From the NCBI GenBank assembly GCA_018881555.1, contig JACAXG010000067.1, positions 3,443,635-3,507,634 of the forward strand: a DNA stretch of 64,000 nt, given 5' to 3'. The stretch is from Amblyornis subalaris. Taxonomy: Eukaryota; Chordata; Aves; Passeriformes; Ptilonorhynchidae. Shown piece after piece: positions 1-11,895 of this stretch (position 1 is the first letter of the stretch; every line of letters starts with the position of its first letter). Both the position numbers and the translations under genes were made by a program. The notes beneath the pieces were generated by a model. That model was not told where the DNA came from and did no database searches. It worked only from the letters and a program-made list of their open reading frames with translations.

Positions 1-3000
1 AGCTGGTCACTGACTGCCACGAAAGGCCCCTGGGAGCTCACCACAAGTCCCTGTTTGCAAGGCTCGTAAGTAGCTGCCCATGCCAAACACCAGGATTATA
101 CAAACAGAAATCATAATCCAGTGCAAAGTCAAGCCCATAAGACATTATCTCACAGCCAAGTTGGAAACTATTGTGTAATTTCTTGCCCTGACTCTAGTAG
201 TATTCATTTAATCAATCCTTCAGAGTGGTAGGGTACTGCTGAAGTTATGCTTTTATCTTCTCTCTCTCAAACAAGACTGTGTATTTCTATTTAAAATGCA
301 AGTGACAAAGTCAAAATGTACCTCTAGCTTTTCATATCTGCAGTTTTGATTCTGTAACACTTCCAACTGACAGGTAAGGTGGTGAGCAAATCAGAAGAAG
401 TTTTCAGCAGAAAATGTAAAAGGTGCAGTTTCGTTATGCAGAGGTAACACACTGATTATTGCAGGAGGTTCTGCAGTCTTCTGGAAAGAAAAGCAAAGCA
501 GCCAAGTAACCTTGAAATAAAGTATCCACCTTTGGCTATCGTAGAAGAGAGTCCTCTTTGGTCGTTTTAAATGGCTATGAAAAGGCGTCCACTTTACACT
601 TTCCTCAACTATGCACAAATGGGAGACTTTTATCATAGTTTATCTTTTGTTTTCTTGGATATTTGTACTCATGGCTTGTGAAGGCCTAAAAATGAGTATC
701 TATCATGCCCAAGTTTATATCCATCTGTCACCAGCACTAGAGGCTGTTGCATTTTAAATCAGTTCAGCACACTGCTTTCACAGTGACTCAGCCCTGACAG
801 GGGTGTCCACCCTGAGGATGAGAAAATGATTCAGTATTCATTAGTCTAACTTAATGCAGTCTCTCCTCAGCAGGAGAACAGCCAATCATGGGCCTTATCT
901 GTGGCTGCTTCTGTGATTTATCCACTGAGGACTGACCTACAATCAAGAACTTTATTTAAAACCTTTTGACAGGCAGTTAGCTGCAAGTCTGGAGATAAAG
1001 CCAAGCTAAATACACCCATGCTAATTTCAGACTTTGCTTTTCTTTCAATCTGAGAGCTCTCCATAAAGTATTTGAACAAAATAAGTTAGACATACTGCTC
1101 AGACATGTAAATTATTTTCATAAATCAGAGGTGTTCTGTTTCCTAGACTGATCTTGGCGGGAGGGGTTAAAAAAAATATTGAAAGAATGACACCGCTCTT
1201 AGTATAGCACTCCGAGATGACTGCCCCAACCTGTGCAGGATTTCAGGACAGCGTTCTAATGTAAAATGAAACCACTAAACACCCTGAGCCTTCTGAACGT
1301 TTTCATTTGTGAAGGTGGAAGAATAGAGTCTGCTTGACTAAAGAACAGAGAGAGAGACAGTGGGTCTAATTCCGGCACATTCTTCTCAAATAAACCTGAA
1401 GTTGAAACATTTGGAAACTCCCTGCATCAAGAGGCAATCTAAAATGCTTTCCAAGGGTGTCTGATTTGATAACAAGATGCAAAGAGGGGGACTAGAGTGA
1501 TAGACCTGTCAGTCTACCTATATAAAGAAGTCTTTCTATTCCCTGTGCTGATTTTTCCTTGTCAAACTTTCCTTGTGTTTGTGGGTGGAAGGGGAGAAGA
1601 GCAATAAGCTGGTTTTTGTTTTGCTCTGCTTTGCTTTCAATACACTCTCAAATATGATTTTTTTTTTTCTAGCCTAGGTTAAGCTGCAATTGTGGAAATA
1701 ATATTCCCAACAAACATTCTGAACCTCAGTAGAGTTTCCCCTGCATCTTTACTGAGCCTTCAATTCAATATGTGACAGTTTCAGTTTAGAGAAGGCAGGG
1801 CAGAATGCCTCAGCCCACAGCAAAGGAGAAATTAGAAGGATGAACCCAGAAGAAGGCCCATTTTTAAAGTATTTTTTGGCCTTATGTAAATTTAGAGAGA
1901 GGAAAAATTATTACATTTTTTTCTTGCCTAAGGGTGAAATTATTGAACTCCCAAGGAAGCTAGATAGATTTAGAAGATTCAGATGCTTTCAAACACCTAG
2001 TAATTTATAGATAGCAGTTTTTCATATAATCCCATGATTGAAGAATGAATGAATCTGACAGCCAGCATCTCAGTAAGGTAAGGAATCAGACTAATTTTTT
2101 TTTTCCAATGTCAAGTCAGTGTCATTTCTGAGGGGGGAAAAATAACCCTATTTGAGATCAGTTTTCTGATTTACTCCTGGCTTCAAGAGAAAAAGGGAGA
2201 GCAAGCAGCCCATAATTAATATAAGCATAAACATATTTTGATTTGTTTTAATATCTCTTCCTTCTGTCAACTCCGAGCACTATCAGATGGAGTTAGCATT
2301 AGCCATGAGATAATTCTCATAAATATTTTTTTGTCTACAATCATGTGAGATATTTTTCAATAATCTTTTCCTAAATTTGGCATTTTCCCCTAGCTCAAGA
2401 GTAATATGGGGGTTTTGTTGTTGTTGTTTTGGCTTTGAGGTTTCTTTGGTGTGTTAGAGGATGAAGTAAACCCCACAGCACTGAAGGTTAATGATTCAAT
2501 TGTACGTGCACTCTACTGATTGTCTGTCTTTTTAAATTTTAATTAATTGCTACTAAGTATCATGCATTTGAAGTCATTTAGGGTGTTTGCTTTTAAGTAA
2601 TACAACTTATGTTTTGAGTAGCTCTTTTAATATGCATGTGTGTGCGTGTGTAGAAAGTCATTTTCTGTATTGTAGCAGATGGAGAACTTGTAAATCCCAA
2701 TGTCCAACAGTCATTACGCAATCTAGCACTCATTTCAAAAGGTCTAGTGAGACTTCTTGAAGCCCTGGTTCTGAAAAAGAGCTCTAAAAATCTTTTTTAG
2801 CAAGAGTTTACTTCTCCGTATAAGCAACAGATGATTTGTATGCACCTGAATGTTACCATTTTTAAGACTGCCAGACAAAGCCAGTAATAATGATTTGTAT
2901 GTCTGGTATGTATTGGTATTTTTGAACCTTCTGCTTTTCAGATAAGCAGATGGGAAATGGATGAATGCTGTGAAGCTCTATGGAAGCATATGAAGCATAA

Positions 3001-6000
3001 AGAAACATAAATAAAGTGGTGTAAACCAATGTGTTTAGCTAGCCTCCAATTTTAACTCCTGCAAGCACTACAGCAAAGAGATTGGTAACATACACTGATT
3101 AAAGCTTAAAGGCAGTAGTCAATCCATAAAGTAAGAAGAACTACGTAGGACTGGGATTTTTATTTTAAATTAAAAATATCTAATTTTCAGCACTTAAAGC
3201 CCTGGTAGTATTTGAGTCAAAATCCCAAAGCTGAGAAACACCTAAATAGTTTTGTGCATTGCTGTGTGACTTCTCCTTGTTTATATTTAAGTGCAAACAG
3301 TGCCTTTGATTTTTAAGGTTGGTCAAAAACAGAGACAATCAGGATGCTTCTGATGCTTTTTTTCACTCACTGTAGTATGACAGAAAGTTATAGATATTTG
3401 ATTTTGTAACCCATGCAGTAGCAGAAATTTAGTTATGCAGTACCTTTCACAAATGCTTTCCATCACTAATGTCATATGGAAGTTGCTCACACAACGCTGC
3501 AGGAAAATGTTGAAGCTGCTGGTACTGCAACGTCAATCTGGATCAAGAAAGAATAGCTACATTTTTCTTGCTTTACTTTCATGGGTTTTGAGATATTTTC
3601 TTCTTTTCCTGGAATTTAGTGTTTTGTTTTGTTTTTTAAACCTGGCAGAAGCAAATCAGACTGTGCTCCTTCTACCAACATGTGACTACTGGAATGGAAA
3701 AAAGAATTTCAGGAAGAGTTTTAAAGTGCCCTCAAAATGACCATTGCTTTTGTATGTGAAAATTAATGAAGCACAAAGGCTTTTTCCTACTTTAAATTTC
3801 TTTTTCTTTTTCTTTTCTTTTTTTTTCCCAGANCTGGAAGTTAGTCAAACTGTTATTTGAGTTTTTATGAACACTGCGTACTTTCTGAACTTCATCTAAT
3901 GTCCAGTCAAGTTACCAGAATATCTATGGGTACTCATTTATGTCAATTAACTTTGAGCCACATATTTTATCCACCAAACCAGTGAAGCTGTGTGCAATAT
4001 TTCTCCTTGCAAATTACTGTTAAGCCATTTAAGAAATCTGATTTTTTGGTGGGTTTGGTGCTTCTTCAGAAAAGAAGACATCACTCCAAAATCTATCAAG
4101 AAATAGAACACTGACTGATGTGACATATCCCCTCTCTTCTTGTGAACACTCATATTTAAATCTAAACAATTTCCTTGTCATATTTTACTGAATCTTTCCA
4201 CTCATCAGGTGACTTTCTATCCTGTCTGTCTGTATAAAATGTTAAGCCACAATAACTTAGAAGATCATGCAATTTTGGAATGCATTATAGAATCAATTTT
4301 CATGNGTACTAGTTTAGCAATATTCAACTCTGCTCTGAACACTTTCATTACTGCTGCTTAGGAGTATGAGGTTTAATTCTATCAGAGGCAGAAAATGTAA
4401 AGGAATTTTGTCATCTAAAAGCTGTGAAAGTCATAAGACATGTCTGTACTGAAGTCCATATAGGAAAAATATCATGTTAAAAATTTTAAAATAGTATCAT
4501 GTTAAAAATAAAACCAAAGATGTAGAAATAAGGTTACTGCAGCCACTTCTTTTCCTCATAAGAGAAGGATAAAGAGAAATATTACTTGAACCAAACTCTT
4601 CTTTTAAAATAGCAAAATAATAAATTAAAAAGAAAAACAGACAAACCCCTAAAAAATATGTACGTTCAAAACAGATTGCAAGATATCCTGTGAGTCCTCT
4701 GATCTCACTTCCTGAGTGCCGGTAATAGCAGTTGTTATCTTGACATCCATGTGAAATACTTTCCCATGTGAAATCACATTGGCCCTACCTAGCTGCTTTC
4801 TGTAGCATATTCCTTTCTAAAGGGGAAAGGGGAAAAACCACAGATGCACCATAACTGCAACTTTACATTATGGAGATATTCTTTTTTCCCTATGGATGGA
4901 TTGCTCCTTGGTGTAGGAAGTTCTGGAATGTGCATTAAGCTGCAGATTGAAAAAGACCAGTTCAGAGTATATTCAACATTATTACATTTTCCATAGATCT
5001 GTATATAAATATCAGTAGCTATCAATGGCTCTCTTAGATGCTTGTAACTTCTTCATGACTTGATAAGAATTGATAAGAAAGTCTAGCATTCAGAATTGGA
5101 CAGATACTTGATAAGCTTTTCCATTTCCTTTTTGCAAGGGTTTAATTTCCTTTACTCATGTATTTGCTTGTATTTCAAAACTTTCAAGGTCATAGATTCT
5201 CTTAAAGAGAGACTTCTGTCAAAACTGGAGTTACAAAAGCAAAGAAAATCACTTCATCAAATTTGGCATTAACCTGATGGAATGCAAATGCACATTTTTC
5301 AAGAAAAAACAAAAAAATGCTTTGCCTGTAGGTATTCTGTTTAATGTCTAAATATTAAGAATTCACCTACAGCTGTAGCTCAGATTTACAAGAGCCCATC
5401 AGCAGCTGTTTGGTCTTCACAGGACAAGGGAAATTCAAAGCCACTTGATACAACTTGACAGACTACCATGATATACAAATGGGAGGAATCATCTCCTTTC
5501 CAATAATAGCAGCTTTTGAGCATTGTGAAGGCTGAAAAGTCTGGATCCAATTGTCTGTGAAAAACAGTTGTTTTGCAGCAATGCAGTCTCTTTGCAGAGC
5601 AAAGATGTGGTACAAGCAGATAAAAAAAGTTCTTACCATAATGGATGAGAGTGTTCTGCATACACATAGGTTTTTTGCATTTTTGGGTTACTAATTCTTT
5701 ATGATAGTGAACAGAATCTCCTAATAAATGCCAAGAAATCACATGGCTGCCATGTCATTTAGTGGTTAACAGCACATGATGGTCTTATATAACGTCATGG
5801 TTCTCTTCATTTTCATTTGCTATAGTTATTATTGGTAAAATAACTGAAATATAACCAAACTGATAATTTCATATTAGTAGAATCAGAACTGATTTTACAT
5901 GGTGTACTTTCACTCTCCATGGTAACCATGAATAGAACGTATAATTTTTTTTAAAAGAAATCTAATTATTTGGATTAAGAATCAAAACTAAGAACCAGAA

Positions 6001-6900
6001 GTTCTTAATGAAGTTTATGGAAACTTATAGAAGTTGATTGATGTATCAATATTTTCTGTGTCATAAAACTGAGTCATTACTTCTGTGATTAGATGAAGGG
6101 AAGATAGGATGTGTTCATGGACATTCTATTTTATTCAATCTATTTTTGATGTATAACTCATATGCTGAAAAGTCTGATTGACTTTTAGGGGAGATTTTCA
6201 TCTCTATGAATTCAGATCTTGTACAACCTAGATGATAGCCGTCAGAGATCCAGAACACAAGCAGGGATATAAACACTTAAAATGAGTTTGAATTTAGGCC
6301 AGGTTCTACTGAACTATGTGATCTTTACTGACTCTTTGCTCCAGAAAGTGTTTTTTTCTAATTTAAATTTTGCTAAAGCTTATCTACACTAAGAAGATTC
6401 AGACTTTCCATTTCCTCAGAACTTAGTTGCAGAACAAAAGACATACCATCACACTCATATCATTTTAATTAATGGTGTATCTGAAATAGGTAGGGATAAA
6501 TAAGGCAAAAAGAATTACACTGTCTCCAATGCTCTCCTTTCTTTTGGCATGTATGTTCTTGCACAGTTGTCTTTCCACCTTTGACGCCCTTTTCAAGATT
6601 TATGTTCTGTGCTTTTGCTATTATGACTGGCTGTAAATAAGCTAGATCACTATATTACTGCCAGAAAATAACACCTGTCTTCATGACTTATCACTCTCAA
6701 TTTTTGCTTCCTATAGACATGTTGTACGCTGATCTTGTACGCAAAGGCAAACACTTTGGAGGTGACAGCTAATGTTGGAGTCACAGCCACCACGTCAGAG
6801 AGCACAGGGAACATGGAATCAAACACCTGCTAATTTGACTGGGCTGGTTTGCATCTATTTTTGGTTTGCTTTGTCGCTATCGTCTAACCTTGCTCTCAGA
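1..6900. other. AT-rich unique DNA, no gene seen
   Basis: I see no recognisable exon, RNA gene or transposon here. Open frames are at most about 118 codons and show no domain motif or flanking splice pattern. Low-complexity patches are minor: a short GTT run near 2413-2430, a CTTTT-rich tract at about 3799-3829 and short T runs. Old, diverged repeats or conserved non-coding elements could be present and would not be visible without alignment. Confidence 0.6.
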
Positions 6901-7259
6901 GTTACTGATGGTGTTCCCAGTCTCCTCCTAGGCTGCTGCTGCCTCTGTTGGTCTCAGCCAGGACTCCATCTGCCAGGAGGGGTGGGAGACATTCAGGCCT
7001 GCTCAGCTGTGGCAGGCACCTGCCCCATGGTGCCTGCAGGACCCAGATGAGGCAGGCAGGCATCCAGTGCTGGCGCCTGTGTTTGCTGCAAGAGCTCTTG
7101 CGTGACAAGGTTTTGGTAGCGAGGGAGCTACAGGGGTGGCTTCTGTGAGAAGGTGCCAGAAGATTCCCCCGACGGGCAACAAAGCCAATTTCAGCCGGCT
7201 CCAGGACAGATCTGCTGCTGGCCAAGGCCGAACCCAACAGCAGTGGTGGTAGTGCCTTT

Positions 7260-7282
7260 GGGATAAGTGATTTAAGAAAGGG
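7260..7282 (+). promoter_or_regulatory. Putative LTR core promoter (TATA-like box)
   Basis: GGATAAGTGATTTAAGAAAG lies just upstream of the GTGAGAATATGTGAGAG segment in LTR copy 1. The second copy has GATAACAGATTTAAGAAG at the same relative place (57317-57345, minus strand). The conserved TTTAAGA followed by a purine stretch is in the right place for the U3 TATA box of the LTR. Activity is unknown. Confidence 0.45.
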
Positions 7283-7475
7283 GGGAACGGCTGGACAACA
7301 GCAGCCAGAAAGAAGAGTGAGAATATGTGAGAGAAACAGCTCTGCAGACACCAAGGTCAGTGCAGAAGGAGGGGCAGGAGGTGCTCCAGGTGCCAGAGCA
7401 GAGATTCCCCTGCAGCCTGTGGTGCAGACTGTGGTGAGGCAGGATGTGACCCTGCAGTCCGTGGAGGTCCACAGT

Positions 7476-7810
7476 GGAGCAGAGATCCACATGCAGCCTG
7501 TGGAGAACCCCCACGCTGGAGCAGGTGGATGCCTGAAGGGGGCTGTGACCCCGTGGGAAACCTGTGCTGGAGCAGGGTCCTGGCAGGACCTGTGGCCCCA
7601 TGGAGAGAGGAGTCTACACTGGAGCAGGTTTTTTGGCAGGACCTGTAACCCAATGGAGGACACACGCAGGAGCAGTGTGATCTTGAAGGACTGCACCCTG
7701 TGGAGGGACCCACACTGGAGCAGAATAGGTACAACCTCTGGGAAAGACCTACATTTGAGAAGTTCACGGAGGACCGTCTCCTGTTGGACGGACCCTGCAC
7801 TGAAGCAGGG
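7476..7810 (+). repeat. Degenerate tandem array inside LTR copy 1 (period 42-52 bp)
   Basis: The heptamer GGAGCAG recurs at 7476, 7518, 7569, 7621, 7669 and 7717, with weaker versions near 7755 and 7802. Each is preceded by a CCCACxCTGGAGCAG-like phrase and separated by GTGG-containing spacers, so the spacing is 42, 51, 52, 48 and 48 bp. The array lies downstream of the promoter-like box, in transcribed LTR sequence. Related units are present in the other LTR copy (about 56790-57170). Confidence 0.7.
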
Positions 7811-8016
7811 GAAGAGTGTGAGGAGTCCTCCCACTGAAGAGGAAAGGGTGACAGAGACAAAGCACTGACCACAGCCCTAATTTCTCATTCCCCTGCACCA
7901 CTGGGGAGAAGGAGATAGACAAAATCTGGACTGAGGTTAAACCTGGGAAGAAGGGAGGGGTAGATGGTTTAAGATTTAGTTTTTATTTCTCATTACCCTA
8001 CTCTGATTGGATTGGT

Positions 8017-8022
8017 AATAGA
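8017..8022 (+). terminator. Decayed LTR polyadenylation signal
   Basis: AATAGA here sits in the context GGTAATAGATTAAAC. The corresponding point of the other copy has an intact AATAAA (56632-56627, minus strand). The signal appears to have lost one base by mutation. Confidence 0.4.
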
Positions 8023-8213
8023 TTAAACTAATTTCCCCAAGCTGAGTCTGTTTTGCCTGTGTTGGTAACTGATGAGTGATCTCTCCCTGTTCTTTTCTCA
8101 ATCCAAGGGCCTTTCATTGTATTTTCTCTCCCCTGCCCAGCTGAGGAGGAAAGTGATAGAGCAGATTTGGTGGGCACCTGGCACCAGCACCCAGCTGGAG
8201 TCAACCCACCACA

Positions 8214-10108
8214 CACTGCTGACACAGAAACCACTTTCAAGACAGACTTCCTCCACTGTTAGCAGCCACCAAACCAAAGCACACCTTTCACTGTTGGATA
8301 TACAACTGGCTGCATAAACCTCTCACAGAGAGCCGACACTCTCATTCCATCTAGCTGCCTAAACACATCCCAGTGAAAGGGGCTGGTTTCCAGCTTGCTG
8401 TTTTCAGAGGGGAATTCTGGCTTTTCCATGTACTGGGGAGCCTACCTGTCCCAGGGCATGTTGCCCTGTTGAAAACCCAGAGCTATTCTGACAGTACCTA
8501 TGGATGGGTGGGAGAAGGTGCCTGCACAGCCAGATGTGCTGGTACAATGCACAAGAGTGTGCTGGCCGCAGGGCTTGGCTGTGGCCCCAAGTGGAAGGGA
8601 TTTTATGAGAGGACAAAAACAGTCTCTCTTTTCTTGTACAGTGCAAAAATATCAACCAGCAGTGGTGCGAGTTATCTTGTTCTTCAATATTATTAACACT
8701 CTTTGTTTTTTCCCTGATAGCAGGAGATTGTACAAATGTAAAGTTTGAAGTGATTGTCTCACTGAGACTGAAATTATGAAACCAAGTTTCCTACCTCCCT
8801 ATTACAGTCCTACTATACAGACAATGATCTAGTCCACTTTCTAGACAGGGAATGCACCATGCCGTGCTTAAACTGTTTTTAAAAGATAATACCTACTGTT
8901 TGTCTGAATTAACACTAAAGAAGAGGATTTATCCAACTGTGGTTAATTTTGGTTTTTTCCCCAAGTTCACCTTTACCATCGTCCTAGTTCTTCCATTTGC
9001 TTTCACTAGGGATCTAATGTTGTTACATCCAGAGTAAGAAAGGCCCAACAAAATAAGTGAAAAAAAAAATGATGAAGAATATGTTGTATCATCAACATTT
9101 AGAACTATGTTTCTCCAAAAGCACCTGACCCCTTTTGCTCTTAAACCCCTTGATTATTTTTGTGATGTTTTAAACTTTGATTCTTTTATTGGCTGCATTC
9201 CACCACATTTTGCCTAAGGATAGAAGGGCTGCACAATTGCATAGGATGGTTTTGATGGCATCTTTGTGTAAAAACAAAGTCTGTGTTTTCATTTTTTCTG
9301 AAGGAAAGAGAAAAAAAGCTTACAGGCTTTCTGTGCTCCAATTGGCATATTATTTATACGTTTACAAAACTTTCCTCTCACAATCCATGAAAATATTTAT
9401 GTGCTTCACGTCCCTAAGAAGGTATTCATTTTATTGGATCCAGTAGATATAACTTACAGCACTAGCTGAACAGAAAATTATTCAAAATTTCNATTTTGGA
9501 TTAGCTAGAAAAGCATAAGGAAATACTTGAGAGTTTAAAAACTGATTTTGAAGCACCAAATTTTATTCCAAAACTTGATATTCATATGTAGTTGAAATCA
9601 ATATGCTAGGCTGGAGCCTCACATCATATTGCTATCCTCATCATCTGTATTACCTGAGAGCCCTGGAGTCTCCATTCTAGGTTAATCAGTGTGTAAAAAG
9701 CAGATGTTCCCTGCCTCAAAGGATGGATGCAGACAGGATGCTACAAAGAAACAAGAGAATAGTGTTCAGCAGGAGACATGATGGTATCAGCACAACACCA
9801 CCAGATGGATTTCATATCAGTAAAATAACTTGGATGAGGGACAATAAATTAGAAATGGCTCTGCAGAATATTTGGTAAAGTCAAAAGNGGAGTACGTGGA
9901 CTAAGCCAGAAAGCATTGTGTGCAGAAGTTGTGCCACATGTACAAGAACAGCAAAATCCAGAAAAAAGTCAGAACAAAGGTACTCTCCAAAGTTTATGAA
10001 GCTTAGTAAAGATCCAACATAAATTTAGAATGGAGTTCAGCACTTCTTGTTTTACTCAAACGCTACCAATTCCAATCATTTTCTATACTGGAGTACTCAA
10101 TTAGAAGA
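8214..10108. other. AT-rich unique DNA, no gene seen
   Basis: Only short open frames (up to about 107 codons) without motifs are present. No recognisable transposon end was found between the LTR and the CR1 copy. Confidence 0.55.
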
Positions 10109-10757
10109 TATCACAGAATCACAGAATGGTTGAGATTTGAAAGGACATCTGGAGGCCTTCTGGTCCAGCACCTTTGCTCCAGCAGGAACACCAAGAGCCC
10201 TTTACCCAAGAACACCTCCAGATGGCTTGTGAATATCTCCAAGGATGGAGACTCCACAACATCTCTGGACAAACTGTGCCAGCACTTGGTCACCTTCACA
10301 ACAAAAAGTGTTTCCTGATATTCACAAGGAAAATCTTGTGTTTGAGTTTGTGCCCATTGACTATGGTCCTGTCCCTGGGCACCACTGAAAAGAGCCTGGC
10401 TCCTTCTTCTGTATACCTTCCCTTCAGATATTTACACGTGTTGAGAAAATCCTTTTGAGTTTTCTCTTCTCCAGCCTGAGTGGTTCATTGTCTCTCAGCC
10501 TTTCCTGATGTGAGAGATGCTCCAGTTTGAATCTATTAATCTTCCTAGTGGTGATGCACTTGACTCTTTACACTGTGTCCAAGTCTCACTTGTATTAGCG
10601 AGCCCAGTGCTGAGCACAGAACTCCAAGTGCAGCTTCCCCAGTGATAAGTAGAGGGAAAGGATAATCTCCCTTGACCCACCGGTAACACTTCTCCAAGAC
10701 ACCACAAGTTGCCTTTACAGTGAGGGCACATTGCTGTCTCATGTTCGATGTTTGACA
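10109..10757 (-). mobile_element. CR1 LINE 3' fragment, antisense
   Basis: The left end reads ATCACAGAATCACAGAATGG, the reverse complement of the tandem ATTCTGTGAT tail that ends bird CR1 elements. It is followed by the usual antisense 3' UTR and 3' ORF2 text ('GAGACTCCACAAC', 'CCAGTGCTGAGCACAGAACTCCAAGTGCAGC', 'GAGGGCACATTGCTG', split here by substitutions). The element is 5'-truncated near 10757, as expected for target-primed reverse transcription. It carries stop codons and indels and is not functional. Confidence 0.85.
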
Positions 10758-10987
10758 GGATGGGAAAAAAAAAAAGTGTTTGAGATTTTTACTTTTAGAC
10801 TTGATTTTATTTTAGAAAAAAAAATTTTTGGATGAGTTTGTAAAGGGAAGATATTAAATCTGTACCAGACCAAGAGGAATCCAAGATCCTTAGATATGGG
10901 ATTATAAACCAGTCCTTTAAAGGGCCATTTGATAGCCAGCTGCCACTTCATAATAGTTATTTATCAACAGTTAAAGTATAGAAAAGC

Positions 10988-11895
10988 CATAGAGTCATAC
11001 AATATGCTGAGTTGGAAAACAAGCACAAAGACCATAGAGTCCAAATCCTGGCCCTGCACAGGACACCTAAAGAATCACACCATGTGCCTAAAAAGCATTG
11101 TCCAAATCACACCATGTGCCTAAAAAGCATTGTCCAAATACTTCTTGCACTCAGACAGGCTTGGTGCTGTGACCACTTCCCACTGTTCCAAGTGCTCAAC
11201 CACCCTCTGGGTGAAAAACCTTTTCCTTATATCTAACCTAAACCTCTCCTGACAGCTTCAGGCCATTTCATTGAGTCCTATCACTTGGCATGAGAGTGAA
11301 GAGATCAGTACCTGCCCTTCCACTTCTCTTGTGAGGATGTTGAAAAGTGCAATGAGGTCTCCCCTCAGTCTCCTGATGAACAAACAAAAGTGTCCTTAGC
11401 CACTCCTCATACATCTTCCCCTCCAGATCCTTCACCATGCTCATGTCTTTCCTTTGGATGCTCTCTAATAGTTTAATGTCTTTTTTATATTGCAGCACCC
11501 AAAACTGCACACAGCACTCAAGGTGAGGCCGCCCTAGTGCAGAGCAGAGCAGGACAATCCCCTCCCTTGTCTGGCTGGTCATGCTGTGCCTGATGCACCC
11601 CAGGACGCGGCTGGCTCTCCTGGCTGCCAGGGCACGATGACTCATGTTCAACTTGCCATTGACCAGGACCCCTAGGTCCCTTTCTGTAGCACGGCTCTCC
11701 AGCCTCTCATTCCCCAGTCAATGCACACAATCTGGGTTGCTCCCATCCCAGAAGCAGAATCCAGCACTTGCTGGATTCTTTTTTAAACTTCATACAGTTG
11801 GTGATTGCTCATCTCTCTAATTTGTTAGGGTCTCTCTGCAGGGCCTCTCTTCTCTCCAGGGAGTCAACAGCTCCCCCCAATGTCATTGGTAAACT
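10988..11895 (-). mobile_element. CR1 LINE 3' fragment, antisense (CR1-Y-like)
   Basis: The left end (CATAGAGTCATACAATATGC) matches a diverged CR1 tail followed by GAGTTGGAA. Then come the characteristic phrases CAACCACCCTCTGGGTGAA (11199), CCTTTTCCTTATATC, CTCCTGACAGCTTC and, further in, CAGGACCCCTAGGTCC (11667). The right end is near GTCATTGGTAAACTTACT, a known landmark of CR1 3' ORF2 in reverse. It lies 230 bp from another CR1 in the same orientation but is a separate insertion, since it has its own 3' end. An internal 32-bp duplication is described separately. Subfamily assignment is from memory. Confidence 0.87.
11074..11137. repeat. 32-bp tandem duplication inside the CR1 copy
   Basis: The segment ATCACACCATGTGCCTAAAA followed by AGCATTGTCCAA occurs twice in direct succession (unit starts 11075 and 11107, period 32). 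The two units are identical over the visible length. Ordinary CR1 copies have this segment once, so this is a later local duplication in this copy. Confidence 0.9.

Larger units (their letters stand above)
7078..8213 (+). mobile_element. 1.1-kb endogenous retrovirus LTR, copy 1 (ERVL-like, probably solo)
   Basis: This GC-rich block is clearly related to the reverse complement of 56440-57516. Shared landmarks in order are GGTTTTGGTAGC (near 7109), GGTGGCTTCTGTGAGAAG (near 7135), a TTTAAGA promoter-like box (7271-7277), GTGAGAGAAACA (near 7328), GAGGTGCTCC (7379), a run of GGAGCAG-containing units, and a 3' end reading CACCTGGCA then TCAACCCACCACA. The start is set at a TGTG and the end at the final ACA of 8213, giving the TG...CA termini of an LTR. 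No matching short target duplication was found (left flank GCGCC, right flank CACTG), so the 5' boundary may be off by tens of bases. There is no gag, pol or env beside it. The family name ERVL-like is from memory of bird repeat families. Confidence 0.82.

Noticed and set aside
6902..7834. 310-codon minus-strand open frame
   Set aside because: It lies almost wholly antisense across an LTR with internal repeats and shows no domain; treated as a repeat artefact.
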